From Verrucomicrobia bacterium IMCC26134 (lineage in GTDB: Bacteria; Verrucomicrobiota; Verrucomicrobiia; Opitutales; Opitutaceae), in assembly GCA_000972765.1 (NCBI GenBank), contig CP011265.1:1116001-1180000 (forward strand): a stretch of DNA of 64,000 nucleotides, given 5' to 3'. Shown here piece by piece: positions 36,664-44,641 of this stretch. Each line of letters begins with the position of its first letter. The stretch's first letter is position 1. Both the position numbers and the translations under genes were made by a program. The notes beneath the pieces are model-generated. The model ran no database searches and had not been told where the DNA came from. It worked only from the letters and a program-made list of their open reading frames with translations.

Positions 36664-38670
36664 TCACCAGACGTAAGTGGCGCCGACACTCCACTCGCGG
36701 CGGGCGGCGGGCACGCCGGGCACCTCTTGGAAGCCTTGGTTCCAGAGGTTGTCCGCCAGGGCGTTCAGGCGCAGTCCGGATACTTCGGGGACCTGCCAGG
36801 AGAGGCCGAGTGAAGAGTTGACGACCTCGTTGGAACCGTGGCGGAGGAGGTTTTCCTCCTGAACGCGCGCTTCATTGTCCAGGCGGACCTCGAAGCCTGC
36901 GCCCAGACGTGCGACCACGGCGGCGGTGAGGCGATGGCGCGCGTAGTTGAGGGCGTAGAAACTGGCGTCCACCGCGGACGTGCCGTAGTCCTCGCTCTTG
37001 GCAAGCCAGGTGTAGCCTAGCACGAGGTCGAAGGCGCGCCAACTGCGACGGGCTCCGAGCTCGATGCCGGCGGTGTCGATATCGACGGCGTTGGCTTTGC
37101 GGGAGTTGGGGAGCGCGTTCGAGTAGGTCCAGTCTACGAGGTCGTTATCGATGCGGTAGAAGGCGGCGGTTTTGAAGCTCCATCCGTCGGCGCGGGTGCC
37201 CACGGCCAGTTCGAAGTTATCCGTAGTCGAGCGGTCGAGGTCGCGATTGCCGGCAAAGAGACCGTTGGGACGCGAGTTGAGCGCGGTGTAGGTGGGAACC
37301 TGGGTGCTGCGCGCATAACCAAGGCTTACGTTTTCCAGCACCCCTTTGGACTGCTCGTAAGCGAGCTCGGCCAAGGGCGACACGCCGTCGTCATGACGAT
37401 CGCAGTAATCGAAGGCTGCGCCGGTTTTTACGCGCACGGCGCGATTGTCGTCGAGTTCGTGGCGAAACTCGGGAAAGAGACCGGCATAAGTCTGGGTGCG
37501 GTTATCGAAGCGACCGGTGCCAAGCGGCGTCGGAGTTGCGGGCACGGGGTGGCCTTTGCCCAGACGTGCCGAATCGATCTTGTCCGCCACCACGCCTGCG
37601 CGGTAGCCGAGCGCGAGCTCGCCGGCCTGCGCATTTAAAAGGGTGGAGCGGCCATCAAGAGCGAATGTCTCTACCACGGTTTCATGCTGGAAAGGGACTA
37701 CACGGGAGACGGGAGCCGGGGAGGCGGCGAGGGGAGCGAGGCGATTGAAATCGTAGAGGTCGTTATTGCGGCGGTTAGAGGCGCCGAACTGCAAATAATC
37801 GCCGCCGGCGCCAAAAATGACGCGGTGGTTGAGGGCAAAGAGGCGGGTTTGGATATCCTCGGTTTCCTTCAGTTTTCCGGACGGGGCGGTGTAAAGGCTG
37901 GGCCAGCCAAAGAACTTGTTCTGGTAACCGGCGAATAGATCGGTTTGCGAGGTCGATCCGACAAGCTGGAGGCGGCCGTTGTAACGAGAGAAGTCGTGGT
38001 CGCCGAAGCTGCGCGCGCCTTCGCCCTGGGATGCTGCGGCGGATACGTCGAGCCCCGCGGTAAGGCCGCCGAGAATTTTTTTCGAAGAGGAGAACGAGGT
38101 ATAGAGCTCGCCGGCGTTCAGGGTGTTGTCACCGGCAGTGGCATTGATGCAACCGTGAGCGCCTTCGCGGATACGTTGCCAGCCATAGAACACTCCTCCG
38201 GCGGTGGCGTTGAAGCCACGCGATGCTTGATCTGTGCCGGTGTGCACTTCCGGGGACGTCAGCATGGCCGGAGCGATGGGCAATTCGGCGGAGTAGTGGC
38301 CGGTTTGGGGGTCTGAAAGCGCTACCGCACCTATCGAGAAACCGGTATTTTCAAAAGTGCCGCCACGGATCGAAATGTCCGACTGGGCTTCGGCGAAGCC
38401 GCGTCCCTGGACGTCGACGCGCGGTTCGTAGCGTAGAAGTGAAACCGGCATGGTGAAAGTGGCCACTGGATTCTGGTTCGCCACGGCGTTCGAATAAACG
38501 TCCAGACGCTCGAGCTCGACGACTTCAGGTGCGAGCGGTTCAGTGGGACTTGCCGGGCTTGCCGGAGAGGGGGGCGCAGGCATGGCGTTTTGCTCCGCGT
38601 GCGAGGCTAGAGCTGCTGAGATCAAGATGGTGCCTAGTTTTACGCTGCGAATAATTCTATTCATGAGCAC
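36664..38670 (-). CDS. TonB-dependent outer-membrane receptor (BtuB-like size)
   Basis: A 668-residue receptor. The GTG at 38670 is preferred because AGGAGG (38680-38685) lies nine bases before it; an ATG two codons later is the alternative. The signal peptide is LGTILISAALASHA. The short plug domain (about 55-160) reads VDVQGRGFAEAQSDISIRGG and lacks a long SusC-type extension. The barrel closes with VGATYVW. Size and the plug style suggest a cobalamin/metal-chelate type receptor, but no cobalamin riboswitch is present upstream and the substrate is unknown. It is followed by the M3 peptidase gene in the same direction. Confidence 0.85.
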   Translation of the reverse strand: MLMNRIIRSVKLGTILISAALASHAEQNAMPAPPSPASPASPTEPLAPEVVELERLDVYSNAVANQNPVATFTMPVSLLRYEPRVDVQGRGFAEAQSDISIRGGTFENTGFSIGAVALSDPQTGHYSAELPIAPAMLTSPEVHTGTDQASRGFNATAGGVFYGWQRIREGAHGCINATAGDNTLNAGELYTSFSSSKKILGGLTAGLDVSAAASQGEGARSFGDHDFSRYNGRLQLVGSTSQTDLFAGYQNKFFGWPSLYTAPSGKLKETEDIQTRLFALNHRVIFGAGGDYLQFGASNRRNNDLYDFNRLAPLAASPAPVSRVVPFQHETVVETFALDGRSTLLNAQAGELALGYRAGVVADKIDSARLGKGHPVPATPTPLGTGRFDNRTQTYAGLFPEFRHELDDNRAVRVKTGAAFDYCDRHDDGVSPLAELAYEQSKGVLENVSLGYARSTQVPTYTALNSRPNGLFAGNRDLDRSTTDNFELAVGTRADGWSFKTAAFYRIDNDLVDWTYSNALPNSRKANAVDIDTAGIELGARRSWRAFDLVLGYTWLAKSEDYGTSAVDASFYALNYARHRLTAAVVARLGAGFEVRLDNEARVQEENLLRHGSNEVVNSSLGLSWQVPEVSGLRLNALADNLWNQGFQEVPGVPAARREWSVGATYVW

Positions 38671-38692
38671 GCACCCAAACCTCCTGTGCTCA
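38664..38692 (-). promoter_or_regulatory. Ribosome-binding site in the loop of a start-codon hairpin
   Basis: GAGCAC and GTGCTC (38687-38692 and 38666-38671 on the minus strand) can pair. The start codon GTG (38668-38670) lies in one arm and AGGAGG (38680-38685) in the loop. This is the strongest Shine-Dalgarno in the window and could be masked by the hairpin, suggesting translational control of the receptor. Confidence 0.4.
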
Positions 38693-38769
38693 AGCCTGGC
38701 AACACATTAGTTAATTGGTTTTAATTATGTATTAACAAGCGGGCTTGGCTCGTCTTAGTCTGCGGGCGC

Positions 38770-38801
38770 AAAAAGACCCAGACCGGGCGGTCTGGGTCTT
38801 T
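38770..38801 (-). terminator. Rho-independent terminator after the ferredoxin gene
   Basis: A perfect 13-bp stem (AAAGACCCAGACC, 38772-38784, with 38789-38801) around GGGC; the minus strand continues with Ts. It lies 30 bp past the ferredoxin stop and insulates it from the receptor downstream. Confidence 0.92.
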
Positions 38802-38830
38802 GGAAAAGGATCAAACGTGCGACCGTTTAC

Positions 38831-39067
38831 TTACTCATCGCCGTCTTCACCGATGGCCTCGACCGGGCAACCTTCCAAGGCCTCGCGGCAAAGGGCGACA
38901 TCTTCCTCGGTGGTGGGTTGCTTGTGGACGAAGGAGTAACCGCCTTCGTCATGACGCGTGAAAAACGCCGGAGCGGTTTCGCGACATAGATCGCAGTCGA
39001 TGCATTGCTGATCGACGTAGAATTTACCTGTGATGTTGTTTTCCCACTTGTCCGTTTTGTTGGCCAT
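38831..39067 (-). CDS. Small [4Fe-4S] ferredoxin
   Basis: A 78-residue protein from the ATG at 39067. One cluster-binding set is visible: CIDCDLC at about residues 23-29 and a distal CP in EGCPVEAIGED. This is the single [4Fe-4S] Fer4_13-type ferredoxin with a longer spacer, as in small soluble electron carriers. The C-terminus is acidic. A partner is not adjacent; a 2-oxoacid:ferredoxin oxidoreductase subunit lies at the right end of the window, and the family also serves cytochrome P450-type enzymes. Confidence 0.88.
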   Translation of the reverse strand: MANKTDKWENNITGKFYVDQQCIDCDLCRETAPAFFTRHDEGGYSFVHKQPTTEEDVALCREALEGCPVEAIGEDGDE

Positions 39068-39202
39068 GACGTCATACAGCAATTGCCGTGCTATCCTTGC
39101 TGTCAAGCGGTCTGAGTTTATAGGACAGACGCTGTCACATCGTCGCGCCCTTTTCTAGAGCCGCCTTGTGTTTGTCTAAACGGAGCCTTTATTGGTGAAA
39201 AT

Positions 39203-40099
39203 ATGTTGTCAGACCGGTTCTACATGCGCGGACGTCAAGGAGGTGCCTCTTTCACCTTCATCCCTTGGTTTTTAGGCGTGTTGGTCGGAGTGTTTGTGCT
39301 GCAGAATCTGCTCGAACGCTGGTTTCCCGGACTTGGTTCCTATTATCAATACAGCGCGTTAAGTGGTTCGGGTATCCGACATGGTTACGTATGGACATTG
39401 GTGAGCTACGGTTTTTTGCATGGCAGTTTCACCCACTTGTTATTGAACGGATTGGGCTTGTTTTTTATCGGCAGGCAGCTGGAGGTAACCCTCGGTCCGC
39501 CTAAGTTAATTATGCTTACCCTGATCTCGGCTCTGATCTCGGCGGGCTTTTGGCTGGCGGTGAATTATAACCGTCCGGGACAAGTGGTCGGGGCATCCGG
39601 GGTTGTGATGGCCTATCTTATGGTTTTTGCGTGCCTCAATCCGAGCAGGCCTATCACGTTCCTCATCTTTTTCGTCATCCCGGTGACCATGAAACCGTTT
39701 TGGATGGTTGCGATTGTAGGCGGAATCGATCTGGTCGGTTTCTTTTGGGATGAGCTGCCGGGCGGTCAAAATGGTTGGATCGCGCACTCAGCGCATCTTG
39801 GTGGATTGGCTGGAGGCTGGATGTTCTACCGAGCTTTTATCCTCCGCGGTTTTCTGTTTTCCATGCCAACCATTGAGGCTCCTCGTTGGGTGGGAAAGAC
39901 GGCAGCGAGGCCACCGGCTTACAGTGTTAATCTAGCCGGTCGATCATCACCGTCCGCACCTGCACCCTCCAGCCGCCAACACCTCCGCGTCGAGGTGGAT
40001 CGCATTCTGGATAAAATCAACGAGCGCGGCTTTGGCTCGCTCACAGCTGATGAGAAGCGCGTGCTCGACGAAGCCCGCGAGGTGCTCGGCCCTCGTTGA
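39203..40099 (+). CDS. Rhomboid-family intramembrane serine protease
   Basis: A 298-residue membrane protein with about six helices. The catalytic dyad is visible: VVGASGVVMAY (the GxSG serine) and AHLGGLAGG (the histidine). SYGFLHGSFTHLLLNGLGLF gives the conserved HxxxHxxxN-like helix of rhomboids. The C-terminal ~60 residues are cytoplasmic, with a helix of the form found in many Verrucomicrobial and Planctomycete rhomboids (VDRILDKINERGFGSLTADE). Rhomboids cut single-pass membrane proteins. The substrate is unknown. The gene is transcribed divergently from the ferredoxin. Confidence 0.88.
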   Translation: MLSDRFYMRGRQGGASFTFIPWFLGVLVGVFVLQNLLERWFPGLGSYYQYSALSGSGIRHGYVWTLVSYGFLHGSFTHLLLNGLGLFFIGRQLEVTLGPPKLIMLTLISALISAGFWLAVNYNRPGQVVGASGVVMAYLMVFACLNPSRPITFLIFFVIPVTMKPFWMVAIVGGIDLVGFFWDELPGGQNGWIAHSAHLGGLAGGWMFYRAFILRGFLFSMPTIEAPRWVGKTAARPPAYSVNLAGRSSPSAPAPSSRQHLRVEVDRILDKINERGFGSLTADEKRVLDEAREVLGPR

Positions 40100-40194
40100 C
40101 GCTCGCGCGTCCCACTCCCTTCTCGGCTTCGCTCATTTTAATAAGCTATTTTTAAAGCAACATTTCCCTCCGCCTGTTTTCTCAACCCTTCTCG

Positions 40195-42504
40195 ATGCGT
40201 ATTTTCCGCCGACTGTTCGCTGCTCTGTTAATTGCACCCTTGCTGGTTTTGGCCGAACCGGTCGCGCCCGCTTCTCCGGCTTCGCCTGCTGCACCTGGCG
40301 GCACAGTGCCTGGCAGTGAGCCAATCACCAAGAATCCACTTGCAGCAAATTCAGTCGCACCAGCCGCAACGACCTCCGCATTAACGCGGGATATCCTCGC
40401 CGCGCTGCCCGCGGATAAAAAAGAAGCACTTCAAATGGAGGTGCGCGCGCTCGTGAAAATCCTCGAGGAGTATCATTACAACCGTGATGTCGTCAGGCCT
40501 GCCAGCTATTCCGAGGTCATTCCCGACACCTTGCGCGCCTTTGACGGCCAAAAGCTTTTCTTCATCGGCACCGATCTTGCCGAGTTTCAGGATCAAAATC
40601 GCCCTGAAACCCTCTATTGGAATCTCAAGACCTTGGGTCGCCTGGAGCCCGCTTTTGTGATGTTCAATCGCTACCAAGAGCGCGTGCGGGATCGTATCCA
40701 GTGGATAAAGACGAGGCTCGCCGGCGACTTTGATCTCACCACCAACCAGACCTACGAACTCGATCGACGCGAGTTGGAGTGGCCGGCCGATGCCGCCGCC
40801 GCCGATGCGCTTTGGGAACATCGCTTGAAATTCGAAATTCTTCAGGAGGTTCTGAACAAGAAGACCCTCGATGAATCACGCGTCGTTATTTCCAAGCGCT
40901 ATGACCGTCTGGCCAAGAATCTCGACGACTTCGCCGCCGGCGACATCGCCGAGGCTTTTCTGACGGCCATTGCCGGTCTCTACGATCCACATTCGACTTA
41001 TTTTTCCCCGGATAACTACGAGGAATTTGGCATCACCATGCGGCTGCAACTCTTCGGCATCGGTGCTTTGCTTGGCATCGATGACGATGTCTGCGTGCTG
41101 AAGGAAATCATCCCCGGCGGCCCCGCCGATCTCGGCCGCCAACTCAAGCCCAACGACAAGATCCTCGCGGTGGCCCAGGCTGACGGAGAGTTCGTCGACA
41201 TCGTGGGTATGAAGCTGCGCCGCATCGTGCAGCAAATCCGCGGCCCCAAAGGCACGCGTGTGCGCCTGCTTGTCCAGCCCGCCGCCGCCGCTGACGCCGC
41301 AGCGCGCCGCGAGGTCGTGCTGGTGCGCGATCTCATCAACCTGGATTCCGCCCGCGCTCACGGTGCGATTTTCCAAGTGCCGGACGCCGCTGGAGCCCTG
41401 CAGCCTCTTGGCGTCATCACCTTGCCCACCTTCTACGGTCGCGAACGTGCCGATGCCAAGGATCAGAACAGCGCCACCGCTGACATCGCCGATCTGATCA
41501 AGAAAATGGAGGCGGCGGGCATCAAGGGTCTGGTGCTCGATCTCCGTCGCAACGGCGGCGGTTTGCTTAATGAAGCGGTCGCCCTGACCGGTTTGTTCAT
41601 TCCCACAGGGCCTGTGGTTCAGGTCAAAGGTTACGATGGCGATGTGAAAATCGATTCCGACACCGATCCCGCCGTCGCCTATGCCGGGCCGCTGGTCGTG
41701 CTCACCTCCCGCTTCAGCGCCTCTGCATCCGAGATCGTGGCCGGGGCTTTGCAGAATTACGGACGCGCCGTGGTCGTTGGCGACACTTCCACCCACGGCA
41801 AGGGCTCCGTGCAAACCGTGCTGGAGATGGGCCGCCTTTTGCCCGGCGTGACTCGCAAGGGGCTCACCACCGGTGCCGCCAAGGTCACGATCCAGAAATT
41901 TTATCTGCCCAACGGTGCCTCGACCCAGCTTAAGGGCGTCGTGCCCGACATCGTTATTCCTTCTATTGACGAGTATCTCCCCATCGGCGAGAGCGATCTG
42001 CCCCACGCCTTGGTTTGGGACGAGATACCCACCAGTCTCTTCGATGCGACGGTTATCCCGCCCGACACACTTGGTGATCTTCGATCCAAGAGCACGCTTC
42101 GCCAAGGCTCCCTGCCTGAGTTCTCCTTGCTCAAGCGTGGCATCGAGCGTTTCAAGGAGCGTCAGGCCGAAAAGACGGTTTCGCTCAACCTCGAAACCCG
42201 TCGAACCGGAAAAGATTCCGACAAGGCCTTCCGCGATGAGTCCCGCACCGCGCGCAAGGCGCTCGAAGCCACCGATGCCTTTGCCTTCAGTGAGCTTTTT
42301 GTCTCCCCGCCGCCAGCACCCCGTATCAAAGCCGCAGCCAAGGCCGATGACGATTCCACCCTCGATCCTGACGAGGCAGCGGATGAAGCTGAGGCTGGCG
42401 ATCAACGTTACGCCAAGATGGATATTTATCTGCGCGAAAGCCTGCGAGTCCTGCAGGACATGCTTAGCGGTCCAGCAACTGTGGCCGTCGTTAAAACTCC
42501 CTGA
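40195..42504 (+). CDS. Tail-specific C-terminal processing protease (S41)
   Basis: A 769-residue periplasmic protease with a signal peptide (LFAALLIAPLLVLAEP). It resembles Prc/Tsp rather than short CtpA. An N-terminal helical domain (about 60-270) contains YDPHSTYFSP. A PDZ domain follows (about 290-370; VCVLKEIIPGGPAD). The S41 core has the catalytic Ser in RFSASASEIVAGA (near 508) and Lys in THGKGSVQT (near 535). A DUF3340-like C-terminal domain ends in an acidic, Asp/Glu-rich stretch. Prc-type enzymes degrade periplasmic proteins marked by C-terminal tails and control peptidoglycan hydrolases. It lies 95 bp after the rhomboid gene, and whether they share a transcript is uncertain. Confidence 0.9.
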   Translation: MRIFRRLFAALLIAPLLVLAEPVAPASPASPAAPGGTVPGSEPITKNPLAANSVAPAATTSALTRDILAALPADKKEALQMEVRALVKILEEYHYNRDVVRPASYSEVIPDTLRAFDGQKLFFIGTDLAEFQDQNRPETLYWNLKTLGRLEPAFVMFNRYQERVRDRIQWIKTRLAGDFDLTTNQTYELDRRELEWPADAAAADALWEHRLKFEILQEVLNKKTLDESRVVISKRYDRLAKNLDDFAAGDIAEAFLTAIAGLYDPHSTYFSPDNYEEFGITMRLQLFGIGALLGIDDDVCVLKEIIPGGPADLGRQLKPNDKILAVAQADGEFVDIVGMKLRRIVQQIRGPKGTRVRLLVQPAAAADAAARREVVLVRDLINLDSARAHGAIFQVPDAAGALQPLGVITLPTFYGRERADAKDQNSATADIADLIKKMEAAGIKGLVLDLRRNGGGLLNEAVALTGLFIPTGPVVQVKGYDGDVKIDSDTDPAVAYAGPLVVLTSRFSASASEIVAGALQNYGRAVVVGDTSTHGKGSVQTVLEMGRLLPGVTRKGLTTGAAKVTIQKFYLPNGASTQLKGVVPDIVIPSIDEYLPIGESDLPHALVWDEIPTSLFDATVIPPDTLGDLRSKSTLRQGSLPEFSLLKRGIERFKERQAEKTVSLNLETRRTGKDSDKAFRDESRTARKALEATDAFAFSELFVSPPPAPRIKAAAKADDDSTLDPDEAADEAEAGDQRYAKMDIYLRESLRVLQDMLSGPATVAVVKTP

Positions 42505-42806
42505 GGCAAGCGCCGATCGGGCGGAACGACGCGGGTGCCATGGTTACGAATTTAGGCAGTTGGCATTTGGAATAAAGGCGGCGAGGAAGCTGCCTGGATA
42601 TTTAAATGCAAACGAGTGCGCATTTATCAACCTCCTGGTCTAGGGCGATACAGGGCTTACGATTGCTTTGGCTCAACCTGCATTTGTGACGTTTTATAAA
42701 ATGCTAGTGTATGTTGGATAATCGAATGCATATCGAATCGGTTGGTGAAGTAAGGTTGCTTTGGGATAATATTTGACATGCCTAATATTGTTATTTGTTT
42801 CAAAAT
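42505..42806. other. 302-bp intergenic region before the iron-transport operon
   Basis: Mostly AT-rich for this genome, especially 42640-42800. It holds a candidate operator (42772-42785) and presumably the operon promoter. No ORF with coding character, tRNA or strong hairpin was seen. Confidence 0.5.
42772..42785. promoter_or_regulatory. Candidate DtxR-family operator
   Basis: TTTGACATGCCTAA is an imperfect palindrome (10 of 14 bases agree) 22 bp before the regulator start, resembling in layout the TTAGG-type half sites of DtxR/IdeR operators. This is weak evidence that the regulator controls its own operon. Confidence 0.3.
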
Positions 42807-43775
42807 ATGATGAAGCGGGAGAGCATTTCCTCCGACGAAGCCTTGGCCAAGCTCAAGCTGGTGGAACGCGAGGCGGTCGAGGATGTGTTGCGTGCGCTTT
42901 TGGAGTGTGAGCATCGACGGCATGAGGCGACCGAGGCTCATCTGGGTGCCTTGGGTGGTTTGGGCCGCGAGGAGGGTTTGCGTGCCCTTGGCCGTGCGAA
43001 GGAAGCGGGGCTCGCAGATGAGTCCGCCCAGGCCTGGCGTCTGACGGATGCCGGGCGCGCGGTGGCAGTGCGCATCATGCGTGCCCACCGGTTGACGGAA
43101 ACACAGCTCGCTCGCACCACCAGTTTACCGGCGGCGGAGTGGCACGGTCGTGCGCACCAGATCGAGCATGTTTTGAGTGATATCGAGGTGGATCGCCTCG
43201 CGGATGCGCTGGGCCATCCACGCTACGATCCGCATGGCGATCCGATACCGACACGCGAGGGCGATTTTCCCGCTCCCGAGGGTCAGGCGCTCCTTTCCTG
43301 GCCCGAGGGTCGTCCGGGTGTGATCGCTCATATCGAAGACGAGCCACCCGCGCTCTTTGCGCGTCTGGCCGCTAGAGGCATCTTCGCCGGGATGAGATTT
43401 GTGCGACTGGCCTCTGCGGCGAACACGGGCTGTGTCCTGGTGATCGAGGCGCGGCGCGAAGAGATGCCCTCGGAGCTGGCGGCTTTGATCCGGGCGCGGG
43501 CGCTGCTGGCCGACGAAGACGAAGTGCCATCGGGGGCATGCCGGTTGAGCGATATTGCGCGCGGCGCGTCGGCCGAGGTGCTGGCCCTGCTTCCGGGGTG
43601 CATCGGTGCGGAGCGCTCCAGGTTGCTCGATCTCGGCTTCGTGCCCGGCAGCCGGATCGAGCACGAGCTCGACAGCCCGCTGGACGGACCGGCGGCTTTC
43701 CGGGTGCGCGGCACCTTGATCGCGCTGCGTCGCACCCAGGCCGAGCAGGTGCTTGTTCAACCGGAAAAAGTGTAA
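42807..43775 (+). CDS. DtxR-type metalloregulator fused to two FeoA-like domains
   Basis: A 322-residue protein from the ATG at 42807 (an ATG follows directly at 42810). Residues ~1-75 form a winged helix, and 80-150 resemble the DtxR/MntR dimerisation and metal domain (RIMRAHRLTETQLAR, HQIEHVLSDIEVDRLADALG). Residues ~165-235 form a degenerate FeoA-like SH3 domain (GVIAHIEDEPPALFARL). Residues ~240-320 form a typical FeoA domain (LPGCIGAERSRLLDLGFVPG). DtxR proteins have one SH3 domain; two make it long for the family. As the first gene before split FeoB it may both regulate the operon and supply the FeoA function. Confidence 0.8.
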   Translation: MMKRESISSDEALAKLKLVEREAVEDVLRALLECEHRRHEATEAHLGALGGLGREEGLRALGRAKEAGLADESAQAWRLTDAGRAVAVRIMRAHRLTETQLARTTSLPAAEWHGRAHQIEHVLSDIEVDRLADALGHPRYDPHGDPIPTREGDFPAPEGQALLSWPEGRPGVIAHIEDEPPALFARLAARGIFAGMRFVRLASAANTGCVLVIEARREEMPSELAALIRARALLADEDEVPSGACRLSDIARGASAEVLALLPGCIGAERSRLLDLGFVPGSRIEHELDSPLDGPAAFRVRGTLIALRRTQAEQVLVQPEKV

Positions 43776-43798
43776 CTATTTTTAATCACGTTTCGCTC

Positions 43799-44641
43799 AT
43801 GTCCTCCGCCTGCCCTCCATCCGCCTGTGACACCTGCGCCGTGCCGCGCGGTCCCGCGCAGCGTCTCGGGCTCGATGTCGGCAAGGCTGACTACGTGGTC
43901 GCGCTTGCGGGCAACCCCAATACCGGCAAGAGCACGGTCTTCAATCGGCTCACCGGTTTACGCCAGCACACCGGCAACTGGCCGGGCAAGACCATCGCGC
44001 GCGCCGAGGGCGGCTTCGCTTACGGGGGCAAGCGCTTTAAAATCGTGGACCTCCCCGGCACCTACTCTTTGCGCTCGGCCAGCCCCGATGAGACGGTGGC
44101 GCGCGAGTTTATTCTCTTCGGCAAGCCCGACGTCACCGTCGTGGTGGTCGATGCGAACTGCCTGGAGCGCAATCTGAACCTCGCCTTGCAGATACTGCAG
44201 ATCACCGATCGCGCCGTGCTTTGCCTGAATCTCATGGACGAGGCCCGCGCCAACGGCGTCGAGATTGATGCGCGCGGCTTGTCCCGTGAGTTGGGCATAC
44301 CGGTCGTGCCTTGCACGGCGCGCTCCGGCGAAGGGTTGCCGCAACTGCTGGCCGAGATGCACGCGGTGGCGTCGGGGGCGTTCAAGCCCAGCCCCTATCG
44401 GCTCAAGCTGGCAGTCCCCGGCCTGCGCGAGGCACTGGGGCGGGTGGTCGCCCGTCTGCGTGCTCGTTTTCCCGGCCTGGCTAACGCGGAGTGGATCGCG
44501 CTGCGCTTGCTGGAGGGAGATTCCGCGGTCGGCGAGATGGTGTCCACCGGCACCCTAGGCAGCCTGTCCGCCGATCATGCTTCGCAAGAAGCCGCAGCCA
44601 CCGGCACGACCGGCGCGGCGTCCAAGGAGATTCGCGCATGA
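43799..44641 (+). CDS. FeoB N-terminal G-domain protein (split FeoB)
   Basis: A 280-residue cytosolic GTPase from the ATG at 43799, 23 bp after the regulator. G1 is GNPNTGKST, G2 lies around HTGNWPGKT, G3 is DLPGTYS and G4 is NLMDE. A helical GDI-like extension follows (residues ~180-260). In most bacteria this domain is fused to the FeoB membrane channel, but here it ends with its own stop. The next gene starts inside that stop (ATGA at 44638-44641), so stoichiometric synthesis by translational coupling is likely. It would gate Fe(II) uptake by GTP binding. A cysteine-rich N-terminus (ACPPSACDTC) is unusual. Confidence 0.85.
   Translation: MSSACPPSACDTCAVPRGPAQRLGLDVGKADYVVALAGNPNTGKSTVFNRLTGLRQHTGNWPGKTIARAEGGFAYGGKRFKIVDLPGTYSLRSASPDETVAREFILFGKPDVTVVVVDANCLERNLNLALQILQITDRAVLCLNLMDEARANGVEIDARGLSRELGIPVVPCTARSGEGLPQLLAEMHAVASGAFKPSPYRLKLAVPGLREALGRVVARLRARFPGLANAEWIALRLLEGDSAVGEMVSTGTLGSLSADHASQEAAATGTTGAASKEIRA

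Noticed and set aside
38671-38760. Possible cobalamin riboswitch before the second TonB receptor
   Set aside because: No B12-box-like sequence or supporting stems were found in the short leader; only the start-codon hairpin is visible.
40876-42405. Minus-strand 509-codon frame under the tail-specific protease
   Set aside because: A shadow of a well-marked S41 protease gene; the translation is rich in Gly, His and Arg with no domain.
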